Assembly: GCA_964457945.1 (NCBI GenBank)
Contig: CAYWFX010000011.1
Span: 11,207-75,206 of the forward strand
DNA: 64,000 nt
Origin: PHAA01 sp964457945
Lineage (GTDB): Bacteria > Bacillota > Syntrophomonadia > Syntrophomonadales > Syntrophomonadaceae
Direction of reading: 5' to 3'
The notes under the pieces were generated by a model. It made no database searches and was not told the origin of the DNA. It was given only the letters and a program-made list of their open reading frames with translations. This document shows, piece by piece, positions 9,704-18,148 of this stretch. The translations under genes were made by a program, and so were the position numbers. Every line of letters begins with the position of its first letter. Positions within the stretch are counted from its first letter, which is position 1.

Positions 9704-10438
9704 ATGAGTATTATTAACCTGGAACAGTTTGGGGAGCAATTTAAGAGTTTGCTTGACCAAAAACCCGAGTGGCCTCGGCTTTTGGAAGAAGGTCGGGTAA
9801 TGTTGAGTGAACTGGTCAGCAACCCTGATTGGTTTAAATCAACCCTGACTGGATTGGTATTGGACCAAGCTTTCTTACAAGCTCAGTGGCAATCCATAGA
9901 TCCGAACGATATCCAAATTTATTTTAGTCCTGACAAAGCATTCTCGGTACGGGCTTTCATATGGGAGCCTGGAGTTATGTATCCCATTCATGACCACGGG
10001 GCCTGGGGAATAGTTGGAGCCCATATAAATCAAATCCGCGAAAGAAAGTATGAACGGGTAGATGATGGCCTGGATGTTAACCATGCTGAAGTAAAACTCA
10101 TTGCCGATGCTACTCTCTCCCCAGGCGGGACCACCTTCGTGTTGCCTATGAATGAAGGAATTCACCAGATGCAAGCTGTCAACAATCAGGTAGCAGTAAC
10201 CATTCATGTATATGGTACTCCCATACGCAAGGGCTTCATCCATTATTTTGATCCCCATAGCAATACTGCCCAACGGGTGTACCCGCCTTCGATATACAAA
10301 AAAATGCTGGCTATAAAGACACTAGGATCAATTCCTAAGCCTTGGGCTGAAGAAGTATTGACCAAAGCCCTCCACTCACCTGGACCTGATTATATTCAGA
10401 AAGAGTGCCAGTATTCTCTTGATAAAATAAAGGGATAA
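9704..10438 (+). CDS. Cysteine-dioxygenase-like cupin metalloenzyme
   Basis: 244 residues. A double-stranded beta-helix core carries HDHGAWGIVG (two iron-ligand His, about 91-100) and a third His in VTIHVYG (about 168). This is the three-His iron site of the cysteine/thiol dioxygenase superfamily (COG5553-like). GGTTFVLPMNEGIHQM supplies the second cupin motif. In an oxygen-avoiding anaerobe such a protein may serve detoxification, or may not be a dioxygenase at all. It sits 24 bases after the Fe-S protein gene, with GGGGG upstream, and is followed by a clear terminator. Confidence 0.75.
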   Translation: MSIINLEQFGEQFKSLLDQKPEWPRLLEEGRVMLSELVSNPDWFKSTLTGLVLDQAFLQAQWQSIDPNDIQIYFSPDKAFSVRAFIWEPGVMYPIHDHGAWGIVGAHINQIRERKYERVDDGLDVNHAEVKLIADATLSPGGTTFVLPMNEGIHQMQAVNNQVAVTIHVYGTPIRKGFIHYFDPHSNTAQRVYPPSIYKKMLAIKTLGSIPKPWAEEVLTKALHSPGPDYIQKECQYSLDKIKG

Positions 10439-10448
10439 TTATGTTCTG

Positions 10449-10487
10449 AAAAAATGCCCGCCTGGATTAGTCAAGGCGGACATTTTT
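10449..10487 (+). terminator. Rho-independent terminator after the cupin gene
   Basis: Inverted repeat AAAAATGTCCGCC-type (arms ATGCCCGCCT / AGGCGGACAT, 10-base loop) with flanking A and T runs, 10 bases after the stop. Because the runs are symmetric it may also stop minus-strand transcripts from the DUF364 gene. Confidence 0.85.
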
Positions 10488-10582
10488 CATTTTACTCTAT
10501 AGTCAAATCTAATGGTGTGGGGGACCATTGGGGTTTGACCTTCGCTTCTGCAAGCGGCGCACTCAGACTACCGGTAGGCACC

Positions 10583-11329
10583 CTATTTAGACATGGGACA
10601 CAGACGATTTGCCCCATTTATCGAAGCTAATGCAGCACAGGTGGTTCCAAAAAAGTAATAAGGTTTATTTCCAATCTCGGGTATAACATCAGTAAATGTA
10701 CCGTTAGCCAGGATAGTACCCGTTATTAGAAGAACATCTGAAGTTTCAACCAGTCTGGGAGTATCTTTTAATCCATCCCATACCTCAACTCCATACCTCA
10801 GCTCTCCTATTATATCGGGGTTTAGGTCGGTGATGTGTACGTGTTCTACTCCGAAGCGATCTTTACAATGCTCCAACAGAGCCGGTTGATAGCCGATAAT
10901 TCCTACATTGCAAGCACCATGTTGATTAAATAAATATTCACTGATGTACTCGCCACACTCCTCCGGTTCATTGTTTACACAATGAACCGTGTTAGTTGTT
11001 ATACCCAGTTTTTTAGCTAACGCATTTAAAACAGCCACAGCCAGTGCCTGATGACCAGGTCGATCACTAAGTGTCTTTAACAATGTATCAACGGTTCCAA
11101 CAAAGGGTATCGGGTCCCCGGTAAATGCCTGTCCAATAGAGCCCTGAATCTCAGCTTGCAACAGCACTTCTTTACCCCTGATTAAGGGGAAATCCTGCCT
11201 CTCTGGATGCCCTATTGCTTCTTCAGCAGATAGAGCCCGACTGCTAACCTTTACTTCCAGTTTTGTGACTGAATCATCGGATTTGCTGATTAATTGGCTT
11301 AAGGCCTCCTGGGCAGCAATAAAATGCAT
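10583..11329 (-). CDS. DUF364-like (putative heavy-metal-chelation, Rossmann-type) protein
   Basis: 248 residues. The C-terminal half has the DUF364 pattern: NVGIIGYQPALLEH, then VHITDLNPD, then VLLITGTILANGTF, then a glycine/threonine-rich end. The N-terminal half (FVGTVDTLLKTL, HQALAVAVLNALAKKLG) matches the companion domain of that family. DUF364 has been proposed to bind heavy metals and is often found beside metal and nitrogenase-like or Mo genes; its activity is unproven. It lies 18 bases after the TrmO-FmdE fusion gene, so both form an operon behind riboswitch copy 6. A second DUF364 protein at 22132 also sits next to an FmdE gene. Confidence 0.7.
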   Translation of the reverse strand: MHFIAAQEALSQLISKSDDSVTKLEVKVSSRALSAEEAIGHPERQDFPLIRGKEVLLQAEIQGSIGQAFTGDPIPFVGTVDTLLKTLSDRPGHQALAVAVLNALAKKLGITTNTVHCVNNEPEECGEYISEYLFNQHGACNVGIIGYQPALLEHCKDRFGVEHVHITDLNPDIIGELRYGVEVWDGLKDTPRLVETSDVLLITGTILANGTFTDVIPEIGNKPYYFFGTTCAALASINGANRLCPMSK

Positions 11330-11347
11330 AGATTGTTCTCCTCTCTT

Positions 11348-12157
11348 TTATGATTCTTTTAGTTCAACGGTAAAGAGTTCCTCATCAGTAAGCTTGGTGA
11401 AAGTCTCAGCATTCAGTTCCTGCCTGGCCGTTAGAGTTAAGGTGCGATTTGGTTTCTCCCATAAGCTGCGCTTAAGGCTCATTGTTTCCTGGAATTTAAA
11501 CCTCGGAGGATTAGCTAACCGAGCCCGACTTAGTCCTTGCAAGGTATCGGCCAGGCAAGCCGAACCGGTTACAGTGAGTTTTACATCCGGCCGATTAAGA
11601 TGCCCCATATATTCATCGGCTGCCAAGGCCATACGTACTGCCATAAATAAATCCGCACATTCTTCCTGATGGTGGGAAAGGGCTTGTTTTAAAAATATAT
11701 TGCGACGCATGACAGGATTATGAGCCCATATATAAGGAGTTTTAGGCGAGAATATTATATCTTGTTCATAATATGATTTGATATCCAGTACGGGAGTCCC
11801 ATCAATAGCGTCCAATCCGTGTACCTGGAGGATATTGCCGTTAACTGAATCCAGATTTACCAAAGACAAGGCAATAGGATTGGGCCGATTGGGCGATCTA
11901 AGTCCGAAAACACCATATTCTGGTAGATTGGGATTCACCCTGGCGGGTACTGTTCGCAGGCAATTCCGGTCTGATTTATGAAACCAGAGTAAGAGCCATA
12001 GATGAGAGTTTTCGTCAATTCTATGCAATGCCTCACTGTATTGAGGGAAAATCTCCACTCGGGCCGGTTGCCCGGCCATGGGGACGTCATCAGGATTAAT
12101 TATTGCGGATTTAACTACCCCAATGGGTTTAAGAAATATGCCTAAATCATCTGTCAT
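11348..12157 (-). CDS. TrmO/TsaA domain fused to an FmdE-like domain
   Basis: 269 residues, longer than a simple TrmO. Residues about 8-135 are TsaA/TrmO (LKPIGVVKS, FGLRSPNRPNPIALSLV, VHGLDAIDGTPVLDIK), the SAM-dependent beta-barrel that methylates t6A37 of tRNA-Thr. Residues about 145-265 look like FmdE (the family of formylmethanofuran dehydrogenase subunit E): HHQEECADLFMAVRMAL, then VTGSACLADTLQGLSRARLA, then TDEELF. In FmdE the His..Cys pair and the later Cys bind a metal. The fusion and the upstream Moco-type leader suggest a molybdenum-related task rather than, or besides, tRNA methylation. The FmdE part is seen by motif only. Confidence 0.75.
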   Translation of the reverse strand: MTDDLGIFLKPIGVVKSAIINPDDVPMAGQPARVEIFPQYSEALHRIDENSHLWLLLWFHKSDRNCLRTVPARVNPNLPEYGVFGLRSPNRPNPIALSLVNLDSVNGNILQVHGLDAIDGTPVLDIKSYYEQDIIFSPKTPYIWAHNPVMRRNIFLKQALSHHQEECADLFMAVRMALAADEYMGHLNRPDVKLTVTGSACLADTLQGLSRARLANPPRFKFQETMSLKRSLWEKPNRTLTLTARQELNAETFTKLTDEELFTVELKES

Positions 12158-12233
12158 AATACATCCAATCCTTTCTAGCCCAAATACCGTTGGTGTTATT
12201 AAATAGTCATGCCTTGAACCGTATTCACATGCA

Positions 12234-12395
12234 TTATTGGAAAAACCAGCAAAGCCACCAGAAAATGTCCATTACGACAAAGACGATGGCGGGTGCTGCC
12301 AGTAAGGATTTCACGAATGGTTGGATTGTAAGTTCCATTTTGCGATTGATACCTGCTACAATTCCTTCTCCTAACAGGTTAAAGAAACTATCCAC
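12234..12395 (-). CDS. Small hydrophobic protein downstream of riboswitch copy 6
   Basis: 53 codons, GTG start. The N-terminal half is polar/amphipathic (VDSFFNLLGEGIVAGINRK) and the C-terminal half is a single membrane segment rich in Trp and Phe (LLAAPAIVFVVMDIFWWLC). The only Shine-Dalgarno-like stretch (AGAAGGA, 12 bases upstream) lies in the loop of the second hairpin of the leader. The gene is the first open frame after the riboswitch and precedes the TrmO-FmdE fusion. No family is recognised. The sensible hydrophobicity pattern supports a real gene, but the weak start keeps confidence moderate. Confidence 0.5.
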   Translation of the reverse strand: MDSFFNLLGEGIVAGINRKMELTIQPFVKSLLAAPAIVFVVMDIFWWLCWFFQ

Positions 12396-12572
12396 TTAAA
12401 AAGCTATTCCTTCTGATAGCACAAAAAATGACGAAATGCGTAAAGCAAATCGCCACAATTATAAGCTGGCAATCCAATCTTCTTTCCGCACGGGAGGTCC
12501 AACCGTTTCCAGTTGAACCCTATCGGCCTGGTATCCATAGTTGACTAACAGGAAGCCAAGCTCGAAGATTAA
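12396..12572 (-). ncRNA. Divergent Moco-type riboswitch copy 6 with tandem terminators
   Basis: The minus-strand core retains CCAGGCCGATAGGG, a GGAAAC tetraloop hairpin (AACTGGAAACGGTT), ACCTCCC and GTGCGGAAAG, all shared with the other five copies. The 5' part lacks the CTCCGAGCC form (here CGAGCTTGGC). Two hairpins followed by T runs come next: GGCGA..TCGTC with T6 (12423-12454), then GCTAT..ATAGC with T5 (12399-12420). It lies upstream of the small membrane protein, TrmO-FmdE and DUF364 genes. The ligand is inferred from similarity to the other copies. Confidence 0.65.
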
Positions 12573-12677
12573 AATATTTAATTACTATTTCAGTTCTCCG
12601 TTCAATTGTCGCAATCCTGCTTACGATAGTATTTTAGCTAATATACCATACAGTGCTAAAGTGAAAAAGAAAAACTC

Positions 12678-13481
12678 CTAAAGCCTATCTTGAATTGAAT
12701 TTTTAAGAGGGGGCTGTACGCACACCATACGCGAAAGCTCTGGTATAGGCAATAGTCTCAACTCTGTATTATACAATTTTCTGAGCCGTTCTTCGGTTAT
12801 TATATCCGCACTTTTACCTACGTCCAAATGCCCATTTCTGTCAAGAATCGCAGCGGTTCCACCCAGCAGTATTGCATGGTCTGGGTTGTGCGTGGTTACT
12901 ATTATTGAAAAGCCTCTGTTCTGCATTATCTTCATCATACCCAGTATTCTAAACTGATTGCCATAATCCAAATGTGATGTAGGTTCGTCAAATAGTATAA
13001 CCTTGGGCTCCTGAACGATCGCCCTAGCTATTGTAACCTGCTGGCGCTCACCACCGCTTATCTCTGTATAAGGTATCCCTGCCAGGTGTGCTATACCGAG
13101 TGTCTCAAGCGCATTGCGAGCTGCTTGTTCGTCCTCTGCCTTTGGCTTTCTGAACATACCTATTTTGGGCGCACGCCCCATTATCACAAAATTTAGCACG
13201 GTGTAGGCAAATGTGGGCGTATGCGTCTGCTGTACATAGCTGATGCACCCCGCCACCTCTTTAATACCCATTTCGCTCATTTTCCGCCCACAGAGATATA
13301 TTTCACCGCTGTCCGGCTTCAAAAGATTTGCCATGCAATTTAAAAGCGTACTTTTTCCCGCTCCGTTGGGCCCGAGTATGGACATTATTTCTCCTTCTTG
13401 AAGACTAAAAGAGGCATCCTTCAATATGCTTCGGCCCTCGGCAGCATATTTAAAACAAAGATTTTTCACATGGTATATCAT
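12678..13481 (-). CDS. ABC transporter ATPase, FecE/BtuD type (system 1)
   Basis: 267 residues. Walker A is GPNGAGKST (about 38-46), the signature motif is SGGERQQ, Walker B is VILFDEPTSHLD and the switch His is in TTHNPDHA. It belongs to the BtuD/FecE group that energises uptake of siderophores, cobalamin, haem, or molybdate/tungstate (MolC type). Its start overlaps the permease stop by 4 bases. It is the last gene of the binding protein-permease-ATPase operon behind riboswitch copy 1, which argues for a molybdate or tungstate substrate over iron; this is an inference. Confidence 0.9.
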   Translation of the reverse strand: MIYHVKNLCFKYAAEGRSILKDASFSLQEGEIMSILGPNGAGKSTLLNCMANLLKPDSGEIYLCGRKMSEMGIKEVAGCISYVQQTHTPTFAYTVLNFVIMGRAPKIGMFRKPKAEDEQAARNALETLGIAHLAGIPYTEISGGERQQVTIARAIVQEPKVILFDEPTSHLDYGNQFRILGMMKIMQNRGFSIIVTTHNPDHAILLGGTAAILDRNGHLDVGKSADIITEERLRKLYNTELRLLPIPELSRMVCVQPPLKNSIQDRL

Positions 13482-14527
13482 TGCAGTCTCATCCTTTGCT
13501 TATACAGCAGCCACGCATAGAAGGGTGCGCCGATTATTCCCGTAAGTATGCTTAAAGGTAGTTCCGCAGAACCTATCGTTCGTGCTGCGGTATCTACCAG
13601 CAAAAGGAATATGGCTCCAATAAGACACGCTGCGGGCAGCAGTTCTGTATTATCCGGCCCTACAATTAATCTGCCAAAATGAGGTATGACCAATCCTACC
13701 CATCCTATAGTACCCGCGATACACACTGAACTTGCAGTTAAAAGCGTTGAGCACGCTATTGCTACATATACTATAACCTTTACATTTGCACCCAGCGTTT
13801 TGGCTTCTTTTTCACCCAATGAAACTATGTCAATCCACCAGGATATCGCCAATAAAACCATTGCAGATACGAAAATGGTGGGCATTACGCTAAGCACTGA
13901 CGTCATTTTGATATACGAAAGGCTGCCCATCTGCCAGTAGGTAATTGCGGCCAGCTGCGTATCGGGATCCGCCGTATATTTAATAAATCCCATAATAGAA
14001 GACATCAAGCCACCTACAATAATTCCTGAAAGAACCAGCATGAGGTTCGAATCGCTTCTGATCATGCGCGGTATTAAAAGCGTAATGATAACTGCAGCAA
14101 GTCCACCACAAAAAGCGAAAAACTGTATATAAACTGAGGGTAGGGTCATTAATATTGCTATCGCCGCGCCTATACATGCTCCCGATGATACACCCAGCAA
14201 ATCCGGTGATACCAGCGGGTTCCTGAATATTCCCTGATACGTTGCACCCGACATAGCAAGCGATGCGCCCACCAAAACTGCGGCTATGGTGCGGGTCAGT
14301 CGAAGCTCCATAACCACGCTCTCGGTCATAGGCTCCCAGTTGCCTGTATACCCAAATATGTTTGAAAGAATGATCTGTACACTCTCAAGTGGCGTAACTG
14401 GATATTTACCTACGCATAGGCTGAACAATGCTGTTGCTATAAGCACCAGAACAAATACAGAATTAATAGACCGAATAAGTCGTTTCTCCTGCAGGTCTCT
14501 AGGTTTGCCTCTTAATCTCAGCCACAT
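13478..14527 (-). CDS. ABC transporter permease, FecCD/BtuC type (system 1)
   Basis: 349 residues with about ten hydrophobic segments. Family motifs include LRLTRTIAAVLVGASLAMSGATYQGIFRNPLVSPDLLGVSSGA and VCIAGTIGWVGLVIPHFGRLIVGPD (each is a hallmark of BtuC/FecCD/MolB permeases). AAGGTG lies 9 bases before the ATG. It is the middle gene of the riboswitch copy 1 operon. The substrate cannot be told from the permease alone. Confidence 0.92.
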   Translation of the reverse strand: MWLRLRGKPRDLQEKRLIRSINSVFVLVLIATALFSLCVGKYPVTPLESVQIILSNIFGYTGNWEPMTESVVMELRLTRTIAAVLVGASLAMSGATYQGIFRNPLVSPDLLGVSSGACIGAAIAILMTLPSVYIQFFAFCGGLAAVIITLLIPRMIRSDSNLMLVLSGIIVGGLMSSIMGFIKYTADPDTQLAAITYWQMGSLSYIKMTSVLSVMPTIFVSAMVLLAISWWIDIVSLGEKEAKTLGANVKVIVYVAIACSTLLTASSVCIAGTIGWVGLVIPHFGRLIVGPDNTELLPAACLIGAIFLLLVDTAARTIGSAELPLSILTGIIGAPFYAWLLYKQRMRLQ

Positions 14528-14605
14528 GAGCTATTCACCTTTCGGGTCGTTTACCAGCACAAACACTCCCGACATGTAAAGCTGCCTTGAATGAATCATC
14601 CATCT

Positions 14606-15643
14606 TTAGTATCCGAGGATTTTGCGTGAAAGCGTATTTCCGGGGAATACAGCGTTATAATAAGCAGTCACGTCTTTCTCGAGCTGAGCATCGCTGTAAA
14701 GCGCGGGGAACATCTTGTTCACCATCCAGAGCGTTCCAAGAGCGGAACTTGGTCCAGGCAGCTCCCAGCTTTCAAGAGAGCAGGGGGTCTTGAACACTTG
14801 TCCCTTCTTAACAGCGGTCACGTTTTTCCATGCGGGGTCGTTCATGATTTTTTCTACCGTATAATCGGTGGAACCATAGGAGGTGATGAAAATGTATTCG
14901 GGATTCCAAGCAAATATCTGCTCAACGCCTACTTTCGGCCAAAGCTCGGTTGTTTTGATATTTTTGGCAAGGTTTTCGCCGCCCGCTGTTTCAATCAGGT
15001 ATGACTGCAGCATGGATTCATTGGCCACCATACCGATTGAGCTACCCATCATAATAGCGGTGGGCTTCTTTTTCTCATTTGCGGTGAGTGATTTCGCTTT
15101 ATCAGCAACTCCTTTGTACAGGGTTTTCAGTTCTGTTGCTTTCTTCTCTGCACCCAAAATCTTTCCCAGCAAATCGTAGGTTGCAAATATCTGTTCGGTG
15201 GTTTCGGGAGCTATTCCAATAGCGGGAATATTGATGCCTTGAACCGCATTGAGAGCCTCAGTGTCGCGACCGCGGCCGATATATACATCGGGTTTCAGCG
15301 TAGCAAGCTTCTCCAGGTCGGGCGTTTTAAGGCCCGCGTTATCAAGCTTAAGAACAGAAGGTGCGATGTAATCGTACAGACAGGGGCTTTTAATGCCATC
15401 AGATTTAGACACTAACAAATCTGCCTTGCCGAGAGCCGCAACATATGTCACAGCAACACCGTAAATCGTGGATACCTTTTTAATATCTGTTGAAACCTCT
15501 ACATTGCGGCCAGCTTGGTCAGTTATGGTTATTTTTGCGGGCGCAGCTGTTTTATTAGGCTCCGGTTTCTGCGACTGAGAGCATCCGGTTATTGCGAATA
15601 TCATAACCACCGTCAACAGTAGCGCTACAAGCTTCTTACTCAT
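14606..15643 (-). CDS. ABC transporter substrate-binding lipoprotein (system 1)
   Basis: 345 residues. A lipoprotein signal peptide ends in ITGC (about 18-21). The mature part has the TroA/BtuF fold pattern: VEVSTDIKKVSTIYG, then LATLKPDVYIG, and a C-terminal lobe with EQIFAWNPEYIFI and PAWKNVTAVKKGQVF. Such proteins bind chelated or oxyanion metals, including MolA-type molybdate/tungstate. It is the first gene after riboswitch copy 1, about 110 bases downstream of the leader. Sequence similarity to the two other binding protein types here (19076, and 29746/33193) is low, so the three systems are not recent duplicates. Confidence 0.88.
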   Translation of the reverse strand: MSKKLVALLLTVVMIFAITGCSQSQKPEPNKTAAPAKITITDQAGRNVEVSTDIKKVSTIYGVAVTYVAALGKADLLVSKSDGIKSPCLYDYIAPSVLKLDNAGLKTPDLEKLATLKPDVYIGRGRDTEALNAVQGINIPAIGIAPETTEQIFATYDLLGKILGAEKKATELKTLYKGVADKAKSLTANEKKKPTAIMMGSSIGMVANESMLQSYLIETAGGENLAKNIKTTELWPKVGVEQIFAWNPEYIFITSYGSTDYTVEKIMNDPAWKNVTAVKKGQVFKTPCSLESWELPGPSSALGTLWMVNKMFPALYSDAQLEKDVTAYYNAVFPGNTLSRKILGY

Positions 15644-15751
15644 CTAGTTTTCCCTCCATTAAACAAATATTTTGAAAGTTTGATCCATAATCAGTCACAC
15701 CTTGATTATTGCTTACCTCCTTCCGTGTTTTTAGATCATAATTCCAGAAAA

Positions 15752-15966
15752 ACCAAAAGCCCGGCAGAAAGAAGTGCCGAGCCAAGATAACTATAAAATA
15801 GTCCCCAGCAACCAAATAGATAAGAAAGGCGAACCACGAAAAGCAGTCCGTCCGTTATCTGGTCGAATTTAGCTTCTCCTTTCCACATTGGGGGGCATGT
15901 CTGTTTCCCAACATACCTATCGGCCTGAGAACCATGGTTTTCACTTTAGGTTAACTGGCTCGGAGT
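15752..15966 (-). ncRNA. Moco-family (molybdenum/tungsten cofactor) riboswitch copy 1
   Basis: The aptamer, read on the minus strand from 15966, has CTCCGAGCC, AACCTAAAG, GGCCGATAGG, a GGGAAAC loop, CCCCCCAATGTGGAAAGGAG and AAGCTAAATTCG. Downstream are a GC-rich hairpin (15825-15854), a middle hairpin (15788-15808) and a terminator with arms GCTCGGCA / TGCCGGGC and a T run (15754-15782). It precedes ABC system 1. Identification as Moco RNA rests on recalled family features and on gene context; no covariance search was possible. Cobalamin riboswitch boxes are absent. Confidence 0.8.
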
Positions 15967-15985
15967 ATATTTCAGTTGTTTATAG

Positions 15986-16019
15986 CCATTTATTTCGACA
16001 AATAAATGGAAACTCCTGC
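15986..16019 (-). promoter_or_regulatory. Shared promoter/operator element upstream of riboswitch copy 1
   Basis: On the minus strand GCAGGAGTT, 11 bases, then GTCGAAATA, resembling a sigma-H promoter (RNAGGAWWW, N11-12, RNNGAATWW). The GTCGAA core also sits in a perfect 24-bp palindrome (15986-16009, CCATTTATTT..AAATAAATGG) and contains TTTGTCGAAAT, which matches a Spo0A box. The same layout recurs at copies 2, 4 and 5. Confidence 0.6.
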
Positions 16020-16111
16020 AATTTTCATAATTATTTACGAGTATCAAATGATGTGGGGATACATCTTAATAGCGGCCACAGGGATCACCAGTATAATCCA
16101 TCATTACCCAA

Positions 16112-17158
16112 TCATTTATAAACATGGATAGCAGTGCTTTTAAAAATAGCATAGACCGTTTGACCACTAGTAATTTTCATCTCTTCCGCTGATGTTTTTG
16201 TCACTAAGACAGTTAATGGAATACCTGCATCCATTTTCACTTTGACTACTACTCCCTGTGGTAATATTTCTGTAATTTTGCATCGCAAACAATTACGGGC
16301 GCTAGTGTTAATCATTTCATTCGCAAGAATAATATCTTCCGGACGAATGCTTACTTTAACCCTGCCTTCATGGTCAGTAACGACTGATAATTGAATATTA
16401 TTCACCTTCACAATCTTACTCTCATCTTTAACCACGATTTCTCCTTCATAGATATTCTCCGCACCAATAAATGAAGCTACAAAATGGGATTGTGGTCTAT
16501 TAAATATGTCCTCAGGATTGCCGACCTGTTCAATCTTCCCGTCATGAAAAACCACAATTCTGTCGGCAAGAGTATTCGCTTCAGTAAAATCATGGGTAAT
16601 ATGTATAGTAATAATACCGCTTTGCCGGTGAATTCGCTTTAATTCCTGCCGGAATATTTCTCGGCTCTGCTGATCCAAGGCGCTAAGAGGTTCATCCAGC
16701 AATAACAGTTTCGGCGCTGTAATCAAGGCACGAGCGATAGCTACCCGCTGTTGCTCACCACCACTCAGAGTAGCAGGATACCGTTTTAACAAATGACTGA
16801 TTCCTAGCAGATCCACCATTTTATTAAGTTGCTCTTGCATCTGTGGCTTGGATGTCTTTCGTATTTTTAGACCAAAAATAATATTATCCTCTACGTCTAA
16901 GTGAGGAAATAGGAGATAATCCTGATAAACAAATCCAATCTGCCGTTCCTCAGGATCCAATCTAGTTATATTTTTTCCATTGAACCGGATTTCACCAGCA
17001 TCTGGAGTATACATTCCAGCGATAACCTCTAAAAAAACGGTTTTACCTGTGCCGCTGGGTCCCAATATTACCAAGTATTCATAGTCTTTAACCACCATAT
17101 TAATGTTTTGCAGCCTGAATTCGCCGAGGTGTTTGGATACATTTTTCAGCTCGAGCAT
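16112..17158 (-). CDS. modC: Molybdate/tungstate ABC transporter ATPase ModC/WtpC
   Basis: 348 residues. The ATPase domain has GPSGTGKT (about 33-40), LSGGEQQR, LLLLDEPLSALD and ITHDFTEA. A TOBE-type C-terminal domain follows (about 235-348, with RPEDI and EGEIVVKDESKIVKV), typical of ModC/WtpC/CysA-type oxyanion importers. It is the last gene of a long minus-strand operon and sits 22 bases after modB. A separate riboswitch transcript starts just downstream. Whether molybdate or tungstate is preferred cannot be told. Confidence 0.9.
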   Translation of the reverse strand: MLELKNVSKHLGEFRLQNINMVVKDYEYLVILGPSGTGKTVFLEVIAGMYTPDAGEIRFNGKNITRLDPEERQIGFVYQDYLLFPHLDVEDNIIFGLKIRKTSKPQMQEQLNKMVDLLGISHLLKRYPATLSGGEQQRVAIARALITAPKLLLLDEPLSALDQQSREIFRQELKRIHRQSGIITIHITHDFTEANTLADRIVVFHDGKIEQVGNPEDIFNRPQSHFVASFIGAENIYEGEIVVKDESKIVKVNNIQLSVVTDHEGRVKVSIRPEDIILANEMINTSARNCLRCKITEILPQGVVVKVKMDAGIPLTVLVTKTSAEEMKITSGQTVYAIFKSTAIHVYK

Positions 17159-17180
17159 ACAATTAGTTCCTTTCCGGTTT

Positions 17181-18056
17181 TCATCGATATATTGTATTTT
17201 GCTGTTTACCTAATATCTCAAAAATAAAAAGCGAAACTAAGGAAAAAACAATTAAGATGGCTGCTGCCGCCATGGCTAAATCTAAATCTCCGGTGGCTAG
17301 GTTTAAATAAAGGGATATAGGTAAAACCTCAGTTTTCATACGCGTAGCCCCAGCCAGCATAAGAGCCGCCCCGAATTCTCCTAGAGCTCTAGCCCACGTA
17401 GTCACTAAGCCGGCCAATAAACCATTTTTGGCCAGAGGCAAAATAATCTTGACGAAAACCTGCCATTGGGAACACCCCAGAGTTCGAGCTACAAATTCAA
17501 AACGAGGATTGATATCGGCAATCGTTGATCTTATTATTCTGATTAGATAAGGAAGATTTACGAAAAACTGGGCTAATACAATCCCATTAACGGTAAACAC
17601 AAATTTCAGGCCATGTCTAGCCAACATTTGTCCGAATTCCGTAGTGCCAAACAGCAGCAAAAGAGCCAAACCAGAAACAATTGGAGGCAAGGCCATGGGA
17701 ACATCGAAAATTATACCAATTAATCGTCGACCCCTAAAATTCAAACGTTCCAAGCCGTAGGCAACAGGAACAGCAAATATGAGACAAAGCAGGGTCGAAA
17801 TAAAAGCGGTCTGGAAACTCAAACGAATAGCAAACCATATTTCGGCCGATCTTAAACTGCTTGGAATTTCACCCATTCCCCGCCATAAAATGTTAGCGGT
17901 GGCAACGATGACCAAACTAAAAGTTAAAAACATGACCAGAAAGATAAAGAAGCGAAAACACCGGTTAGTAAATTTGGATTGAAGGCGTCCCATGAATCTT
18001 GGTTCGACTTTAATTTCTGCCACTTGGGTGGCCGGATTTGAATCTTCTTTTGGCAT
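17181..18056 (-). CDS. modB: Molybdate/tungstate ABC transporter permease ModB/WtpB
   Basis: About 291 residues from the ATG at 18056, preceded at 6 bases by GGAG; an upstream in-frame start at 18083 lacks this. Six membrane segments are visible, with the permease EAA-loop region in RTLGCSQWQVFVKIILPLAKNGLLAG and the ModB/WtpB-like WARALGEFGAALMLAG. It lies between modA and modC. The ATP-binding partner is modC. Confidence 0.92.
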   Translation of the reverse strand: MPKEDSNPATQVAEIKVEPRFMGRLQSKFTNRCFRFFIFLVMFLTFSLVIVATANILWRGMGEIPSSLRSAEIWFAIRLSFQTAFISTLLCLIFAVPVAYGLERLNFRGRRLIGIIFDVPMALPPIVSGLALLLLFGTTEFGQMLARHGLKFVFTVNGIVLAQFFVNLPYLIRIIRSTIADINPRFEFVARTLGCSQWQVFVKIILPLAKNGLLAGLVTTWARALGEFGAALMLAGATRMKTEVLPISLYLNLATGDLDLAMAAAAILIVFSLVSLFIFEILGKQQNTIYR

Positions 18057-18084
18057 CACATACTCCATTCCATTCATAAACAAC

Positions 18085-18110
18085 TGACCAGGCGATAATA
18101 TGCCTGGTCA
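18085..18110 (-). other. Intergenic hairpin between modA and modB
   Basis: Perfect 9-bp inverted repeat (TGACCAGGC / GCCTGGTCA, 8-base loop) without a downstream T run, in the gap between modA and modB. It may set relative expression by stabilising the modA mRNA end or by partial termination. Confidence 0.5.
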
Positions 18111-18148
18111 GAAATATTCATATTTCGTTGTTATTAACACTGCTAATT

